From the NCBI GenBank assembly GCA_014138645.1, contig JACJIB010000005.1:1-64000 (forward strand): a stretch of 64,000 nucleotides of DNA. The letters run 5' to 3'. Positions within the stretch are counted from its first letter, which is position 1, and the number at the start of each line of letters is the position of its first letter. Under the pieces are notes generated by a model. That model was not told the origin of the DNA and searched no databases. It was given only the letters and a program-made list of their open reading frames with translations. This stretch comes from Methylorubrum thiocyanatum. Lineage in GTDB: Bacteria > Pseudomonadota > Alphaproteobacteria > Rhizobiales > Beijerinckiaceae. The position numbers and the translations under genes are program-made. Shown here piece after piece: positions 24,411 through 33,073 of the stretch.

Positions 24411-25699
24411 GGGTCGCACTGGTCAATCCGCCCTGGGATTTCCGCAACAGCATCTATTTCGGCTGCCGCGAACCGCACCTGCCGCTCGAACTCGGTTACG
24501 CGGCCGCCCTGCTCCGGGCCGCCGGCCACGAGACGCTGATCGTCGACGCCCACCTCGAAGGGCTGACGACGCAGGAAGCCGCTGACCGCGTCGCCGCCTT
24601 CGCTCCCGGCATGACGGTCGTCACCACCGCACCGACCTACCTGTTCTGGCGCTGCGCCCCGCCGGAGCTGCGGGTGCCCCGCCTCTTCCTCGACGCCCTC
24701 GGGGACCGCGGCGGGCGCACCGTCGCCGTCGGCCCGCACGGCTCGGCGACGCCGCGCCCGACCCTGGAAAAACTCGGCTGCGACGTCGTCGTGCGCGGCG
24801 AGTGCGAGGAGATCGTCGCCCGGCTCGCCGATGCGGAGGATCCGCGCACGCTGCCCGCGCTCGCCTATCGCGAGGGAGACGGGACGGTCGTCACCGGCCC
24901 GCCCCATGCCGGCCGCTTCACCGACCTGCCGGCGCTGCGCTGGCCGGACGCCTGGATCGCCCGCCACCACCATCATCACCACCGCTTCGACACCGCCCCC
25001 GTCGGGCCCGGCGCCGAGGTCGAGGCCTCCCGCGGCTGCCCCTATACCTGCAGCTTCTGCGCGAAGATCGATTTTCGCGACGCGTATCGCCGCCGCGACC
25101 TCGGGCACGTGCTGGACGAGATCGACGGTCTGATCGCGCAGGGCGCGACCTACCTCTACTTCGTCGACGAGATCTTCCTGCCGCAAAAGCCGCTGCTCGA
25201 AGCGCTGGTGGACCGGCGCGTCCAGTTCGGCGTCCAGACCCGGATCGACCTGTGGAAGCCCGACATGCTCGACCTGCTGGGCGCGGCGGGCTGCGTCTCG
25301 ATCGAGGCCGGGGTCGAGAGCCTGACCGAGGAGGGCCGCGCCGCCCTCGACAAACGGTGCCGCGCCTCCACCGACGACCTCGCCGAGCGCCTGATCTACG
25401 CCCGCCGCTCGGTGCCCTTCGTCCAGGCGAACCTGATCGCGGTGGCCGGCGACGACCCCGATCTCGTCGCCGCCTGGCGCGACCGCCTGCGCGGCGAGGG
25501 CGTCTGGGCCAACGATCCGGTGCCGCTCTACCCCTATCCGAGTTCGCCCGATTACCGCCGGCTCTGGGGCGAGCCCGACGACGGCGCCTGGGAGCGGGCC
25601 CACGCCCATTACCTCGCACAGTTCGAGCGCTTCAGCGACATCCAGGAAGAGCGCCCTCTGCCGCTGGCCGAGCTGGAGGCGGGCTGCGGATGCCGGTGA
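24407..25699 (+). CDS. B12-binding-domain radical SAM enzyme, cluster gene 3
   Basis: This 430-residue enzyme combines an N-terminal cobalamin-binding Rossmann-like domain (about 1-160) with a radical SAM barrel. The [4Fe-4S] motif CPYTCSFC has C211, C215 and C218 in CxxxCxxC spacing. LYFVDEIFLPQKPLLEAL and VSIEAGVESLTEEG are normal strand motifs of the barrel. The canonical DxHxxG B12 ligand motif is absent or altered (IVDAHLEG), so cobalamin may bind base-off or not at all. A natural run of six His (187-192) precedes the radical SAM domain. I recall a TIGRFAM (TIGR04295) for exactly this protein in the 'rhizo-twelve' system. Likely reactions are methylation or rearrangement of a glycan or lipid. 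ATGA overlap with the previous gene. Confidence 0.85.
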   Translation: MRVALVNPPWDFRNSIYFGCREPHLPLELGYAAALLRAAGHETLIVDAHLEGLTTQEAADRVAAFAPGMTVVTTAPTYLFWRCAPPELRVPRLFLDALGDRGGRTVAVGPHGSATPRPTLEKLGCDVVVRGECEEIVARLADAEDPRTLPALAYREGDGTVVTGPPHAGRFTDLPALRWPDAWIARHHHHHHRFDTAPVGPGAEVEASRGCPYTCSFCAKIDFRDAYRRRDLGHVLDEIDGLIAQGATYLYFVDEIFLPQKPLLEALVDRRVQFGVQTRIDLWKPDMLDLLGAAGCVSIEAGVESLTEEGRAALDKRCRASTDDLAERLIYARRSVPFVQANLIAVAGDDPDLVAAWRDRLRGEGVWANDPVPLYPYPSSPDYRRLWGEPDDGAWERAHAHYLAQFERFSDIQEERPLPLAELEAGCGCR

Positions 25700-26838
25700 G
25701 ACATCCCCCGGCCCATATCCTGATGACCGCCGACGCGCTGGGCGGGGTCTGGCAGTACAGCCTCGAACTCGCCACCGGTCTGCGGCAGCGCGGGCTGACG
25801 GTGACGGTCGCGCTGATGGGGCCGGCGCCCTCCGCCGCGGCTCTGGCCGAGGCCGAGGCCGCCAGCGGCGCCCGCATCCTGCCGACCGGCCTGCCCCTCG
25901 ACTGGACCGCCGAGCGGCCCGACGCGGTCACGGGAGCTGCCGCCGCACTCGCCCGCCTCGCCCGCGAGACCGGCGCGGATCTCGTCCATCTTCACGCCCC
26001 GGCCCTGGCGCTGGCCGCCTTCGACGGGCCGGTCGTGGCGGTGTGCCATTCCTGCGTCGCGACGTGGTGGGCGGCCGTCGGTGAAGGCCCGCTGCCGGAC
26101 GATCTGGCGTGGCGCGCGCGCTTGGCGGCGGAAGGCTGCCGCGCCGCCGACCGCCTGCTCGCCCCGACCCGCGCCTTCGCCGAGGCGACGCGGGCGGCCT
26201 ACGGCCTCAGCCGCGCGCCGGAGGTGGTGCATAACGGGCGCCGGTGGCGCGAGGCGCTGCCCGAGGCGGAGCCGGCCGCCCAACCCGCCACCCATGCCTT
26301 CACGGCCGGCCGGCTGTGGGACCGCGCTAAGAACGCCGCCGCCCTCGACCGGCTGGCCGCGCGCCTCGACGTGCCGCTGCTGGCCGCCGGGCCGGTCGAG
26401 GGGCCGAACGGCGAGCGCTTCGCCGGCAAACAGCTGCGCGGACTCGGCCGCCTCGATACGGCGCGGATGGAGCGCGAACTCGCACAGCGCCCGGTCTTCG
26501 TCTCGCTCGCCCGCTACGAGCCGTTCGGGCTCGCGGTGCTGGAGGCGGCGGGTGCGGGCTGCGCCCTGGTCCTCTCCGACATCCCGAGTTTTCTGGAGTT
26601 GTGGGAGGGCGCCGCCCTGTTCGTCGCGCCCGACGACGATGCCGCGGCGGCCGAGGCGGTCCGAAGCCTTCTCGCCGATCCCGACCGGCGGGCTTTCCTC
26701 GCCGAGGCGGCCCGGGCGCGGGCCGCCCGCTACGGCGCCGATGCCATGGCCGACGGCGTGCTCGCCGTGTTCAGCCATCTTCTGGGCGAGACCCGCAGCC
26801 GCACGCTCGCCAAGCCTCTTTCAGGGGCCGCGGCATGA
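25690..26838 (+). CDS. GT4-family glycosyltransferase, cluster gene 4
   Basis: This 382-residue retaining glycosyltransferase has a GT-B fold. The start ATG at 25690 lies 10 bases inside the preceding gene. The N-terminal domain begins HILMTADALGGVWQYSLELATGLRQRG, with the GGVW loop that binds the nucleotide sugar. The C-terminal domain has FTAGRLWDRAKN and ARYEPFGLAVLEAAGAGCALVLSDIPSFLELW, the EX7E motif region of GT4 enzymes (E in YEPFGLAVLE). Cytoplasmic or membrane-associated. It probably adds a sugar made by the neighbouring epimerases. Confidence 0.85.
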   Translation: MPVRHPPAHILMTADALGGVWQYSLELATGLRQRGLTVTVALMGPAPSAAALAEAEAASGARILPTGLPLDWTAERPDAVTGAAAALARLARETGADLVHLHAPALALAAFDGPVVAVCHSCVATWWAAVGEGPLPDDLAWRARLAAEGCRAADRLLAPTRAFAEATRAAYGLSRAPEVVHNGRRWREALPEAEPAAQPATHAFTAGRLWDRAKNAAALDRLAARLDVPLLAAGPVEGPNGERFAGKQLRGLGRLDTARMERELAQRPVFVSLARYEPFGLAVLEAAGAGCALVLSDIPSFLELWEGAALFVAPDDDAAAAEAVRSLLADPDRRAFLAEAARARAARYGADAMADGVLAVFSHLLGETRSRTLAKPLSGAAA

Positions 26839-27956
26839 GGATCGTCTATTTCACCCACTCCCTGGCCTCGTGCTGGAACCACGGCAACGCCCATTTCCTG
26901 CGCGGCGTCCTGCGTGAACTCATCGCCGAGGACCACGCCGTCGAGGCCTACGAGCCCGAAGGCGCCTGGAGCCTCGACAACCTGCTGCGCGACCGCGGAC
27001 CGGCCGGGCTCGACGCCTATCGCGCGGCCTATCCCGAGCTGTCCTCGCAGACCTATGCGCGGACGGAGGAAGCGGTCGAGCGGGCGCACGGCGCCGACCT
27101 CGTCATCGCTCACGAGTGGAACGCGCCCGACCTGATCGCCGGCCTCGGCCGTGCCCGCAAAGCGGGACGCCTCGGCACGCTGCTGTTCCACGACACCCAT
27201 CACCGCGCGGTCAGCGCACCCGAGGAGATGGCGGCCTTCGACCTCTCCGGCTACGACGGCGTGCTGGCCTTCGGCGAGGCATTGGCGCGCGTCTACCGGG
27301 CGCGAGGCTGGGACGGCCGGACCTTCATCTGGCACGAGGCCGCCGATACGAGGCTGTTCCAGCCGCCGGCGGAGGAGACGGAGCGCGCCGGCCTCGTCTG
27401 GATCGGCAATTGGGGCGACGGCGAGCGCACCCGTGAACTCGAAACCTTCCTGTTCCGCCCGGCCGAAGCCGCGGGTCTGACCCTCGACATCTACGGCGTG
27501 CGCTATCCCGAGGACGCGTTGGCGACGCTCGCGCGCCACAGAGCGCGCTATCACGGCTGGGCGCCGAACGCCGTCGCGCCCGCGCTGTTCGCCCGGGCGC
27601 TGGCCACGGTCCACGTGCCGCGTCGCTTCTACGTCGAGGCGCTGCCCGGCATCCCGACGATCCGCGTGTTCGAGGCTTTGGCCTGCCGCATTCCGCTGGC
27701 CACCGCGCCCTGGGAGGATGCGGAGGGGCTGTTCACGCCGGGCGCGGACTACCTCGTCGCCCGGAACGGCGCGGAGATGGAGCGCCACCTGCGGGCACTG
27801 GCCCATGACCCGGATCTGCGCCGGTCGCTCGCGGCCCACGGCCACGCCACGATCCGCGCCCGCCACACCTGCCGGCACCGCGCCGATGAACTTCTGACCA
27901 TCGCGGCCTCTCTCGCCGCACCCGCCGCAGCCCCCCTCACCTGGAGGCGCGCATGA
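26835..27956 (+). CDS. CgeB-like glycosyltransferase paralogue A, cluster gene 5
   Basis: This 373-residue protein begins MRIVYFTHSLASCWNHGNAHFLRGVLRELI and has a GT-B-like C-terminal domain with LVWIGNWGDGERTRELETFLF, YHGWAPNAVAPALFARALATVHVPRRFY and TIRVFEALACRIPLATAPWEDAEGLFTPG. This pattern fits the glycosyl transferase family 1 group called CgeB/spore-maturation-like. It is the first of three consecutive genes with the same plan. ATGA overlaps link it to both neighbours. Donor and acceptor are unknown. Confidence 0.8.
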   Translation: MRIVYFTHSLASCWNHGNAHFLRGVLRELIAEDHAVEAYEPEGAWSLDNLLRDRGPAGLDAYRAAYPELSSQTYARTEEAVERAHGADLVIAHEWNAPDLIAGLGRARKAGRLGTLLFHDTHHRAVSAPEEMAAFDLSGYDGVLAFGEALARVYRARGWDGRTFIWHEAADTRLFQPPAEETERAGLVWIGNWGDGERTRELETFLFRPAEAAGLTLDIYGVRYPEDALATLARHRARYHGWAPNAVAPALFARALATVHVPRRFYVEALPGIPTIRVFEALACRIPLATAPWEDAEGLFTPGADYLVARNGAEMERHLRALAHDPDLRRSLAAHGHATIRARHTCRHRADELLTIAASLAAPAAAPLTWRRA

Positions 27957-29065
27957 AACGCATCGCGTTCTACGGTTCCTCGCTGCTGTCCTCCTACTGG
28001 AACGGCGCCGCCACCTATTACCGCGGCCTGCTGCGCGACCTCGCCGGGCGCGGCTACCACGTGACCTTCTACGAGCCCGACGCCTTCGACCGGCAGAGCC
28101 ACCGCGACATCGACCCGCCGGATTGGGCGCAGGTGCGGGTCTATCCGGCGACGCACGAGGCGATGCGCGCCGTCGTGGCGGAGGCGGCTGAGGCCGACAT
28201 CGTCGTCAAGGCGAGCGGCGTCGGCGTGTTCGACGACGAATTGCTGGAGGGCGTCACCACCACCGCGCGGCCCGAGGCGATCCGCATCTTCTGGGACGTC
28301 GATGCCCCGGCGACGCTGGCCGAGATGCGGGGCAATCCGGGCCATGCCCTGCACCGGGCGATGCCCGATCTCGACCTCGTCCTCACCTATGGCGGCGGCC
28401 CGCCGGTGGTCTCGGCCTATGAGGGGTTCGGGGCGCGGGCCTGCATTCCGGTCTACAACGCGCTCGACCCGGAGACGCATCACCCCGTCCCACCGGACCC
28501 GCGCTTTACGGCAGACCTCGCCTTCCTCGGCAACCGCCTGCCGGACCGCGAGGAGCGGGTCCAGACCTTCTTCCTCGTCGCGGCGGCGCGCCTTCCGGAG
28601 CGGACATTCCTCCTCGGCGGCAGCGGCTGGGAGAGCCGCGGCCTGCCGCTCAACGTGCGCCATCTCGGCCACGTCTCGACCCGCGACCACAACGCCTTCA
28701 ACGTCTCGCCGCTCGCGGTGCTCAACATCGCCCGCGAGAGCATGGCGGCGGTGGGCTACTCGCCGGCCACCCGCGTGTTCGAGGCGGCGGGCGCCGGCGG
28801 CTGCCTCATCACCGATGCCTGGGTCGGGCTCGACCTGTTCCTCAAGGAGGGCGAGGAGGTGCTGGTCGCCCGCGACGGGCGCGACGTCGCCGAGCACGTC
28901 GCGGCGCTGACGCCCGAGCGCGCCCGTGCCGTCGGCGAGGCCGCCCGCCGCCGCATCCTGTCCGAGCACACCTATGCCCGGCGCGGTGCGCAGGTCGATG
29001 CGATCTTCCGCGACGAGGCTTCGCGCAAGCGCGAGAGCCGCCTGACCGAGCGGAGCGTCGCATGA
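27953..29065 (+). CDS. CgeB-like glycosyltransferase paralogue B, cluster gene 6
   Basis: This 370-residue paralogue begins MKRIAFYGSSLLSSYWNGAATYYRGLLRDLAGRGYHVTFYEPDAF. The C-terminal half carries LAFLGNRLPDREERVQTFF, LNVRHLGHVSTRDHNAFNVSPLAVLNIARESMAAVGYSPATRVFEAAGAGGCLITDAWVGLDLFLKEGEEVLVARD, the typical CgeB acceptor/donor-binding region. It shares plan and many motif positions with genes 5 and 7 but is clearly diverged. Four-base ATGA overlaps join it on both sides. It probably acts on the same growing chain as its paralogues. Confidence 0.8.
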   Translation: MKRIAFYGSSLLSSYWNGAATYYRGLLRDLAGRGYHVTFYEPDAFDRQSHRDIDPPDWAQVRVYPATHEAMRAVVAEAAEADIVVKASGVGVFDDELLEGVTTTARPEAIRIFWDVDAPATLAEMRGNPGHALHRAMPDLDLVLTYGGGPPVVSAYEGFGARACIPVYNALDPETHHPVPPDPRFTADLAFLGNRLPDREERVQTFFLVAAARLPERTFLLGGSGWESRGLPLNVRHLGHVSTRDHNAFNVSPLAVLNIARESMAAVGYSPATRVFEAAGAGGCLITDAWVGLDLFLKEGEEVLVARDGRDVAEHVAALTPERARAVGEAARRRILSEHTYARRGAQVDAIFRDEASRKRESRLTERSVA

Positions 29066-30192
29066 CGGACAGACCGCTCCGCCTCGTGGTGCTGGGCCTC
29101 AGCCTGTCCTCGTCCTGGGGCAACGGCCACGCCACCACCTACCGCGCCCTGCTCAAGGCGTTGGCCGCCCGCGGCCACGACGTGACGTTTCTGGAGCGCG
29201 ACGTGCCCTGGTACGCCGCCCACCGCGACCTGCCCGATCCGGATTTTTGCCGGCTCGTCCTCTATTCGGACCTTGCCGAGCTGCAGGCGCAGCGCACGGT
29301 CATCGCGGCGGCGGATGCCGTCATCGTCGGCTCCTACGTGCCGGACGGCGTTGCGGTGGGAAACCGCGCGCTCGCCTGGGCGCGGGGCGTGCGCGCCTTC
29401 TACGACATCGACACGCCGGTGACGCTGGCGGCGCTGGAGGCCGGCACGTGCGTCTATCTCGGCCGGGCGCAGATCCGCGATTACGACCTGTATCTGTCCT
29501 TCACCGGCGGCCCGACGCTGGAGCGCCTGGAACGGTCCTACGGCTCCCCGGCCGCCCGCGCGCTGTACTGCTCCGTCGATCCGCAGGCCTATCCGGTCCT
29601 CGACCGGGCACCGGTCTACGACCTGAGCTATCTCGGCACCTACAGCCCCGACCGGCAACCGACCCTGGAGCGCCTGCTGATCGAGCCGGCCCGGCGCGCG
29701 CCGGAGCTGCGCTTCGCGGTGGCCGGCCCGCAATATCCGGCCGGGATCGACTGGCCGGCGAACGTCGTCCGCATCGACCACCTGCCGCCGGATGCCCATC
29801 CCGACTTCTACGCGTCGAGCCGCTACACCCTGAACGTCACCCGCGCCGACATGATCGCCGCCGGCTGGAGTCCCAGCGTGCGCCTGTTCGAGGCGGCGAG
29901 CACCGGCACGCCACTGATCAGCGACCGCTGGGACGGGCTCGACGCGATCCTCGCCCCGGGCCGGGAAATCCTCTGCCCCGACGGCCCCAAGGCGGTGCTC
30001 GCCATCCTGCGCGAGATTTCGGAGGCGGAACGGCGCCGGATCGGCGCGACCGCTCGCGAAACCGTGCTCGCCCGCCACTCGGCCGCCCATCGTGCCGAGG
30101 AACTCGAATCCTATCTGCGCGAGGCCGCCGCGCGGCGCTCTGGTGCCGCCGCTCCCGATCGCGCGCCCGAACGCGATCTCGAAGTGCTTTAA
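29062..30192 (+). CDS. CgeB-like glycosyltransferase paralogue C, cluster gene 7
   Basis: This 376-residue third paralogue starts LRLVVLGLSLSSSWGNGHATTYRALLKALAARGHDVTFLERD and has DLSYLGTYSPDRQPTLERLLIEPA, VVRIDHLPPDAHPDFYASSRYTLNVTRADMIAAGWSPSVRLFEAASTGTPLISDRWDGLDAIL in its C-terminal half. The SPSVRLFEAA block matches SPATRVFEAA of paralogue B. The tail (SGAAAPDRAPERDLEVL) is polar and probably disordered. It ends the tightly overlapped run; an 81-base gap with a REP-like palindrome follows before gene 8. Confidence 0.8.
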   Translation: MTDRPLRLVVLGLSLSSSWGNGHATTYRALLKALAARGHDVTFLERDVPWYAAHRDLPDPDFCRLVLYSDLAELQAQRTVIAAADAVIVGSYVPDGVAVGNRALAWARGVRAFYDIDTPVTLAALEAGTCVYLGRAQIRDYDLYLSFTGGPTLERLERSYGSPAARALYCSVDPQAYPVLDRAPVYDLSYLGTYSPDRQPTLERLLIEPARRAPELRFAVAGPQYPAGIDWPANVVRIDHLPPDAHPDFYASSRYTLNVTRADMIAAGWSPSVRLFEAASTGTPLISDRWDGLDAILAPGREILCPDGPKAVLAILREISEAERRRIGATARETVLARHSAAHRAEELESYLREAAARRSGAAAPDRAPERDLEVL

Positions 30193-30208
30193 GTTTCTGT
30201 TTTCACAC

Positions 30209-30253
30209 CATCTTCTTCCGAGGGCCGAAGGCCACGCTTCGGGACGATGATCC
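30209..30253. repeat. REP-like palindromic element inside the twelve-gene operon
   Basis: The stretch around CTTCCGAGGGCCGAAGGCC...CTTCGGGACGATGATCC matches, with substitutions, the element at 35023-35068 (CTTCCGAAAGCCGG...CTTTCGGGATGATGC). It is an imperfect hairpin in the only gap longer than a few bases within the operon. Such Rhizobiales REP elements often sit between cistrons and may tune mRNA stability. Confidence 0.5.
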
Positions 30254-30273
30254 AGGCCGAAGGAGTTGAGTCC

Positions 30274-31371
30274 ATGGGGGGACGCGCATTGGGCGACCAG
30301 ACGGAAGACCGAGGGACCGATCAGGACGGCCGGCACGTGCTCGTGGCCGGAGGCGCGGGCTTCATCGGTTCGCACCTCGTCGATGCGTTGCTGGCGCGGG
30401 GCGCCCGCGTCGTCGCCCTCGACAGTTTCCTGACCGGGCGGCGCGACAACCTCGCTCATCTCGCCCGCGAACCGCGCTTCGAACTCGTCGAGGCGGATGT
30501 CACCGGGCCGCTGCCGGTGCTGCCGCGCTTCGACCGCATCTTCAATCTCGCCTGCGCCGCCTCGCCGCCGCACTACCAGGCGGACCCGATGCACACGATG
30601 ATGACGAGCGTCGTCGGCACCCACCACCTGCTGGAGCGGGCGCGGGCCGACGGCGCGCGCTTCCTCCAGGCCTCCACCAGCGAGGTCTACGGCGATCCGG
30701 AGGTGCATCCGCAGACCGAATCCTACTGGGGCAACGTCAATCCCACGGGGCCGCGCGCCTGCTACGACGAGGGCAAGCGCTCGGCCGAGACCCTGGTCTT
30801 CGATTTCGAGCGGGTGCACCGGCTCGACGTGCGCGTGGCGCGCATCTTCAACACCTACGGCCCCCGCATGCGGGCCGATGACGGGCGCGTGGTGTCCAAC
30901 GTCGTCTGCCAGGCGCTCGCGGGCGAGCCGATCACCGTCTACGGCAACGGCGAGCAGACCCGCTCGTTCTGCTACGCCGCCGACCTCGTCGACGGGCTGA
31001 TGCGGCTGATGGACCGCGAGACCTCGCCCGGCGGGCCGGTCAATCTCGGCAACCCGCGCGAGATGACGGTGGCGGAGCTGGTCGACCTCGTCACCCGGAT
31101 GACCGGCACCCGCTCGGCGGTGGTGCGCCGCCCGCTCCCCGTGGACGACCCGCAGCGCCGCCGCCCCGACATCACCCGCGCCCGCGACCTGCTCGGCTGG
31201 GCGCCGCAGGTGCCGCTCGAACAGGGGCTGGAGGCGACCATCGCGTGGTTCGCCAAGGAGATCCGCCCGCCCGAGCCGGCGGCGGTGCCGGGCCTCGGGC
31301 GCTTCGTCGGAAGCCGCCCGTTCCAGCCGGCCGAGCCGGCGGTCGGCGACCTCGCTCGAGGGCCGACGTGA
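30274..31371 (+). CDS. UDP-glucuronate decarboxylase-like NAD-dependent epimerase, cluster gene 8
   Basis: This 365-residue extended SDR resembles UDP-xylose synthase (UXS) and dTDP-glucose 4,6-dehydratase. Motifs are [19 protein letters not shown], the UXS-like [72 protein letters not shown] (Y-x3-K catalytic pair) and [22 protein letters not shown]. The start at 30274 has AGGAG 8 bases upstream; an ATG at 30247 lacks a ribosome site. A long tail (about residues 325-365) beyond the fold is Pro/Ala-rich. It likely makes UDP-xylose or a related pentose donor for the cluster's glycosyltransferases. Confidence 0.85.
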   Translation: MGGRALGDQTEDRGTDQDGRHVLVAGGAGFIGSHLVDALLARGARVVALDSFLTGRRDNLAHLAREPRFELVEADVTGPLPVLPRFDRIFNLACAASPPHYQADPMHTMMTSVVGTHHLLERARADGARFLQASTSEVYGDPEVHPQTESYWGNVNPTGPRACYDEGKRSAETLVFDFERVHRLDVRVARIFNTYGPRMRADDGRVVSNVVCQALAGEPITVYGNGEQTRSFCYAADLVDGLMRLMDRETSPGGPVNLGNPREMTVAELVDLVTRMTGTRSAVVRRPLPVDDPQRRRPDITRARDLLGWAPQVPLEQGLEATIAWFAKEIRPPEPAAVPGLGRFVGSRPFQPAEPAVGDLARGPT

Positions 31372-32462
31372 TGGCAGCCGCAAGCGCCGAACCGATCCGC
31401 GTCGGGCTGGTGGGCGTCGGCAACTGCGCCTCCGCCTTCGTGCAGGGCCTGCACCATTACCGCGACGTGGCCGCGGACGAGGCGGTGCCGGGGCTGATCT
31501 CGCCCGAACTCGGCGGTTACCGGATCGGCGACATCGAACTCGCCAGCGCCTTCGACGTGTCGGCGGGAAAAGTCGGGCAGGACGTGGCGGAGGCGATCCT
31601 CGCGCCTCCGAACAACACCCACGTCTTCGCCGCCGCGCCGCCGAGCGGCGTCATCGTGCAGCGCGGCCCGACCTTCGACGGCATCGGCCGCTACCTGCAG
31701 GGGATCATCGAGGAATCGCCCGAGCCCGTCGCCGACGTGGTCGAGGCGCTGAAGCGCAGCCGCACGCAGGTGCTGGTGAACTACCTGCCGGTCGGCTCGC
31801 AGCGGGCGACCGAGTTCTACGCCCGCTGCGCTCTCGATGCCGGCTGCGCCTTCGTCAACTGCATTCCGGTCTTCATCGCCTCCGATGCCGCGTGGCGGGC
31901 GCGCTTCGAGGAGCGCGGCCTGCCCATCGTCGGCGACGACATCAAGAGCCAGGTCGGCGCCACCATCGTCCACCGGGTGCTGGCGAACCTGCTCCGCGAG
32001 CGCGGGGTCAGACTGGAGCGGACCTATCAGCTCAATTTCGGCGGCAATGCCGACTTCCTCAACATGCTGGAGCGCGAGCGGCTCGAATCGAAGAAGCTGT
32101 CGAAGACCCGCGCCGTGACGAGCCAGCTCGATGCGCCGCTCGCGCCCGGCAACGTCCATGTCGGCCCGAGCGATCACGTGCCCTGGCTCGAAGACCGCAA
32201 ATGGGCGCATATCCGCCTCGAAGGGACCGGCTTCGGCGGCGTGCCGCTCAACATGGAGCTGAAGCTCGAAGTCTGGGATTCGCCGAACTCGGCCGGGATC
32301 GTCGTCGATGCGGTGCGCTGCGCCCGGATCGCCCTCGACCGCGGGCTGGGCGGGGCGCTCGACGGACCGTCGGCGTGGTTCATGAAGTCGCCCCCGGTGC
32401 AGTACACCGACGCCGAGGCGCATGCGCGCACCCTGCGTTTCGCCGCCGGCGAGCCCGCATGA
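31371..32462 (+). CDS. Inositol-3-phosphate synthase (myo-inositol-1-phosphate synthase), cluster gene 9
   Basis: This 363-residue enzyme converts glucose 6-phosphate to 1L-myo-inositol 1-phosphate with internal NAD recycling. The NAD-binding start is [21 protein letters not shown]. The catalytic and tetramer core includes [37 protein letters not shown] and [36 protein letters not shown], the hallmark of the short actinobacterial/archaeal-type MIPS of about 360-390 residues. The ATG overlaps the previous stop by one base. Inositol in this cluster suggests an inositol-containing glycolipid, capsule subunit or compatible solute. Confidence 0.9.
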   Translation: MAAASAEPIRVGLVGVGNCASAFVQGLHHYRDVAADEAVPGLISPELGGYRIGDIELASAFDVSAGKVGQDVAEAILAPPNNTHVFAAAPPSGVIVQRGPTFDGIGRYLQGIIEESPEPVADVVEALKRSRTQVLVNYLPVGSQRATEFYARCALDAGCAFVNCIPVFIASDAAWRARFEERGLPIVGDDIKSQVGATIVHRVLANLLRERGVRLERTYQLNFGGNADFLNMLERERLESKKLSKTRAVTSQLDAPLAPGNVHVGPSDHVPWLEDRKWAHIRLEGTGFGGVPLNMELKLEVWDSPNSAGIVVDAVRCARIALDRGLGGALDGPSAWFMKSPPVQYTDAEAHARTLRFAAGEPA

Positions 32463-33073
32463 GGCGCGTCCTGTTCCTGCGCCACGGCAGCCACGACCGG
32501 CTCGGGCGCATCCTGTGCGGGCGCATGCCCGGGGTGTCCCTGAGCGAGGCCGGTCGGGCGGAGGCGCACGCCGTCGCCGGGGCGCTCGCCCGGCGCTTCG
32601 CGGGCGAATTGGCGGGTGAGACGGTACGCCTGCTGTCGAGCCCGCAGCCGCGCACGCGCGAGACCGCCGCGCCCCTGGCCGAGGCCCTCGGCGTCGGCGC
32701 CGAACTGGCGGAGGAACTCGACGAGATCGCCTTCGGCGACTGGACCGGCAAAGCCTTCTCCGAACTCGACGGCGACCTCGCCTGGACCGCCTGGAATAAA
32801 CAGCGCGGCGCGGCCCGCCCGCCCGGCGGCGAGAGCATGGCGGCGGTACAGGCGCGGGTCGCCGGCCTGCTCGATCGGCTCGCGGCGGAGGAGGGGCCGC
32901 CCGTGATCCTCGTGAGCCATGGCGACCCGATCCGCGCCGCGCTTCTCGGCGTGCTCGGGCTGCCGCTCGACGCCTACGACCGCATCGTCGTCGCCCCGGC
33001 CTCCTGCAGCGAACTCGAACTCTGGCCCGGTGGCGGACGGGTCGTGTCCATCAACGAGCGGTTGGCGGGATGA
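32459..33073 (+). CDS. Histidine phosphatase family protein, cluster gene 10
   Basis: This 204-residue phosphatase of the phosphoglycerate-mutase-like superfamily has the phospho-accepting His in LRHGS (R8, H9, G10), the Arg of [11 protein letters not shown], the acidic [15 protein letters not shown] segment and the second catalytic His in [13 protein letters not shown]. These fit alpha-ribazole phosphatase/PhoE-like enzymes. Its position directly after the inositol-phosphate synthase (ATGA overlap) suggests that it dephosphorylates inositol phosphate in place of the usual SuhB-type monophosphatase. That is inference. Confidence 0.85.
   Translation: MRRVLFLRHGSHDRLGRILCGRMPGVSLSEAGRAEAHAVAGALARRFAGELAGETVRLLSSPQPRTRETAAPLAEALGVGAELAEELDEIAFGDWTGKAFSELDGDLAWTAWNKQRGAARPPGGESMAAVQARVAGLLDRLAAEEGPPVILVSHGDPIRAALLGVLGLPLDAYDRIVVAPASCSELELWPGGGRVVSINERLAG

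Noticed and set aside
24965..24982. Artificial His-tag or vector sequence
   Set aside because: The run lies in the middle of a conserved protein, within an intact operon, with mixed codons and no cloning sites around it.
28972..31383. 803-codon minus-strand frame across three cluster genes
   Set aside because: It crosses well-supported genes with ATGA overlaps on the plus strand and has no domain.
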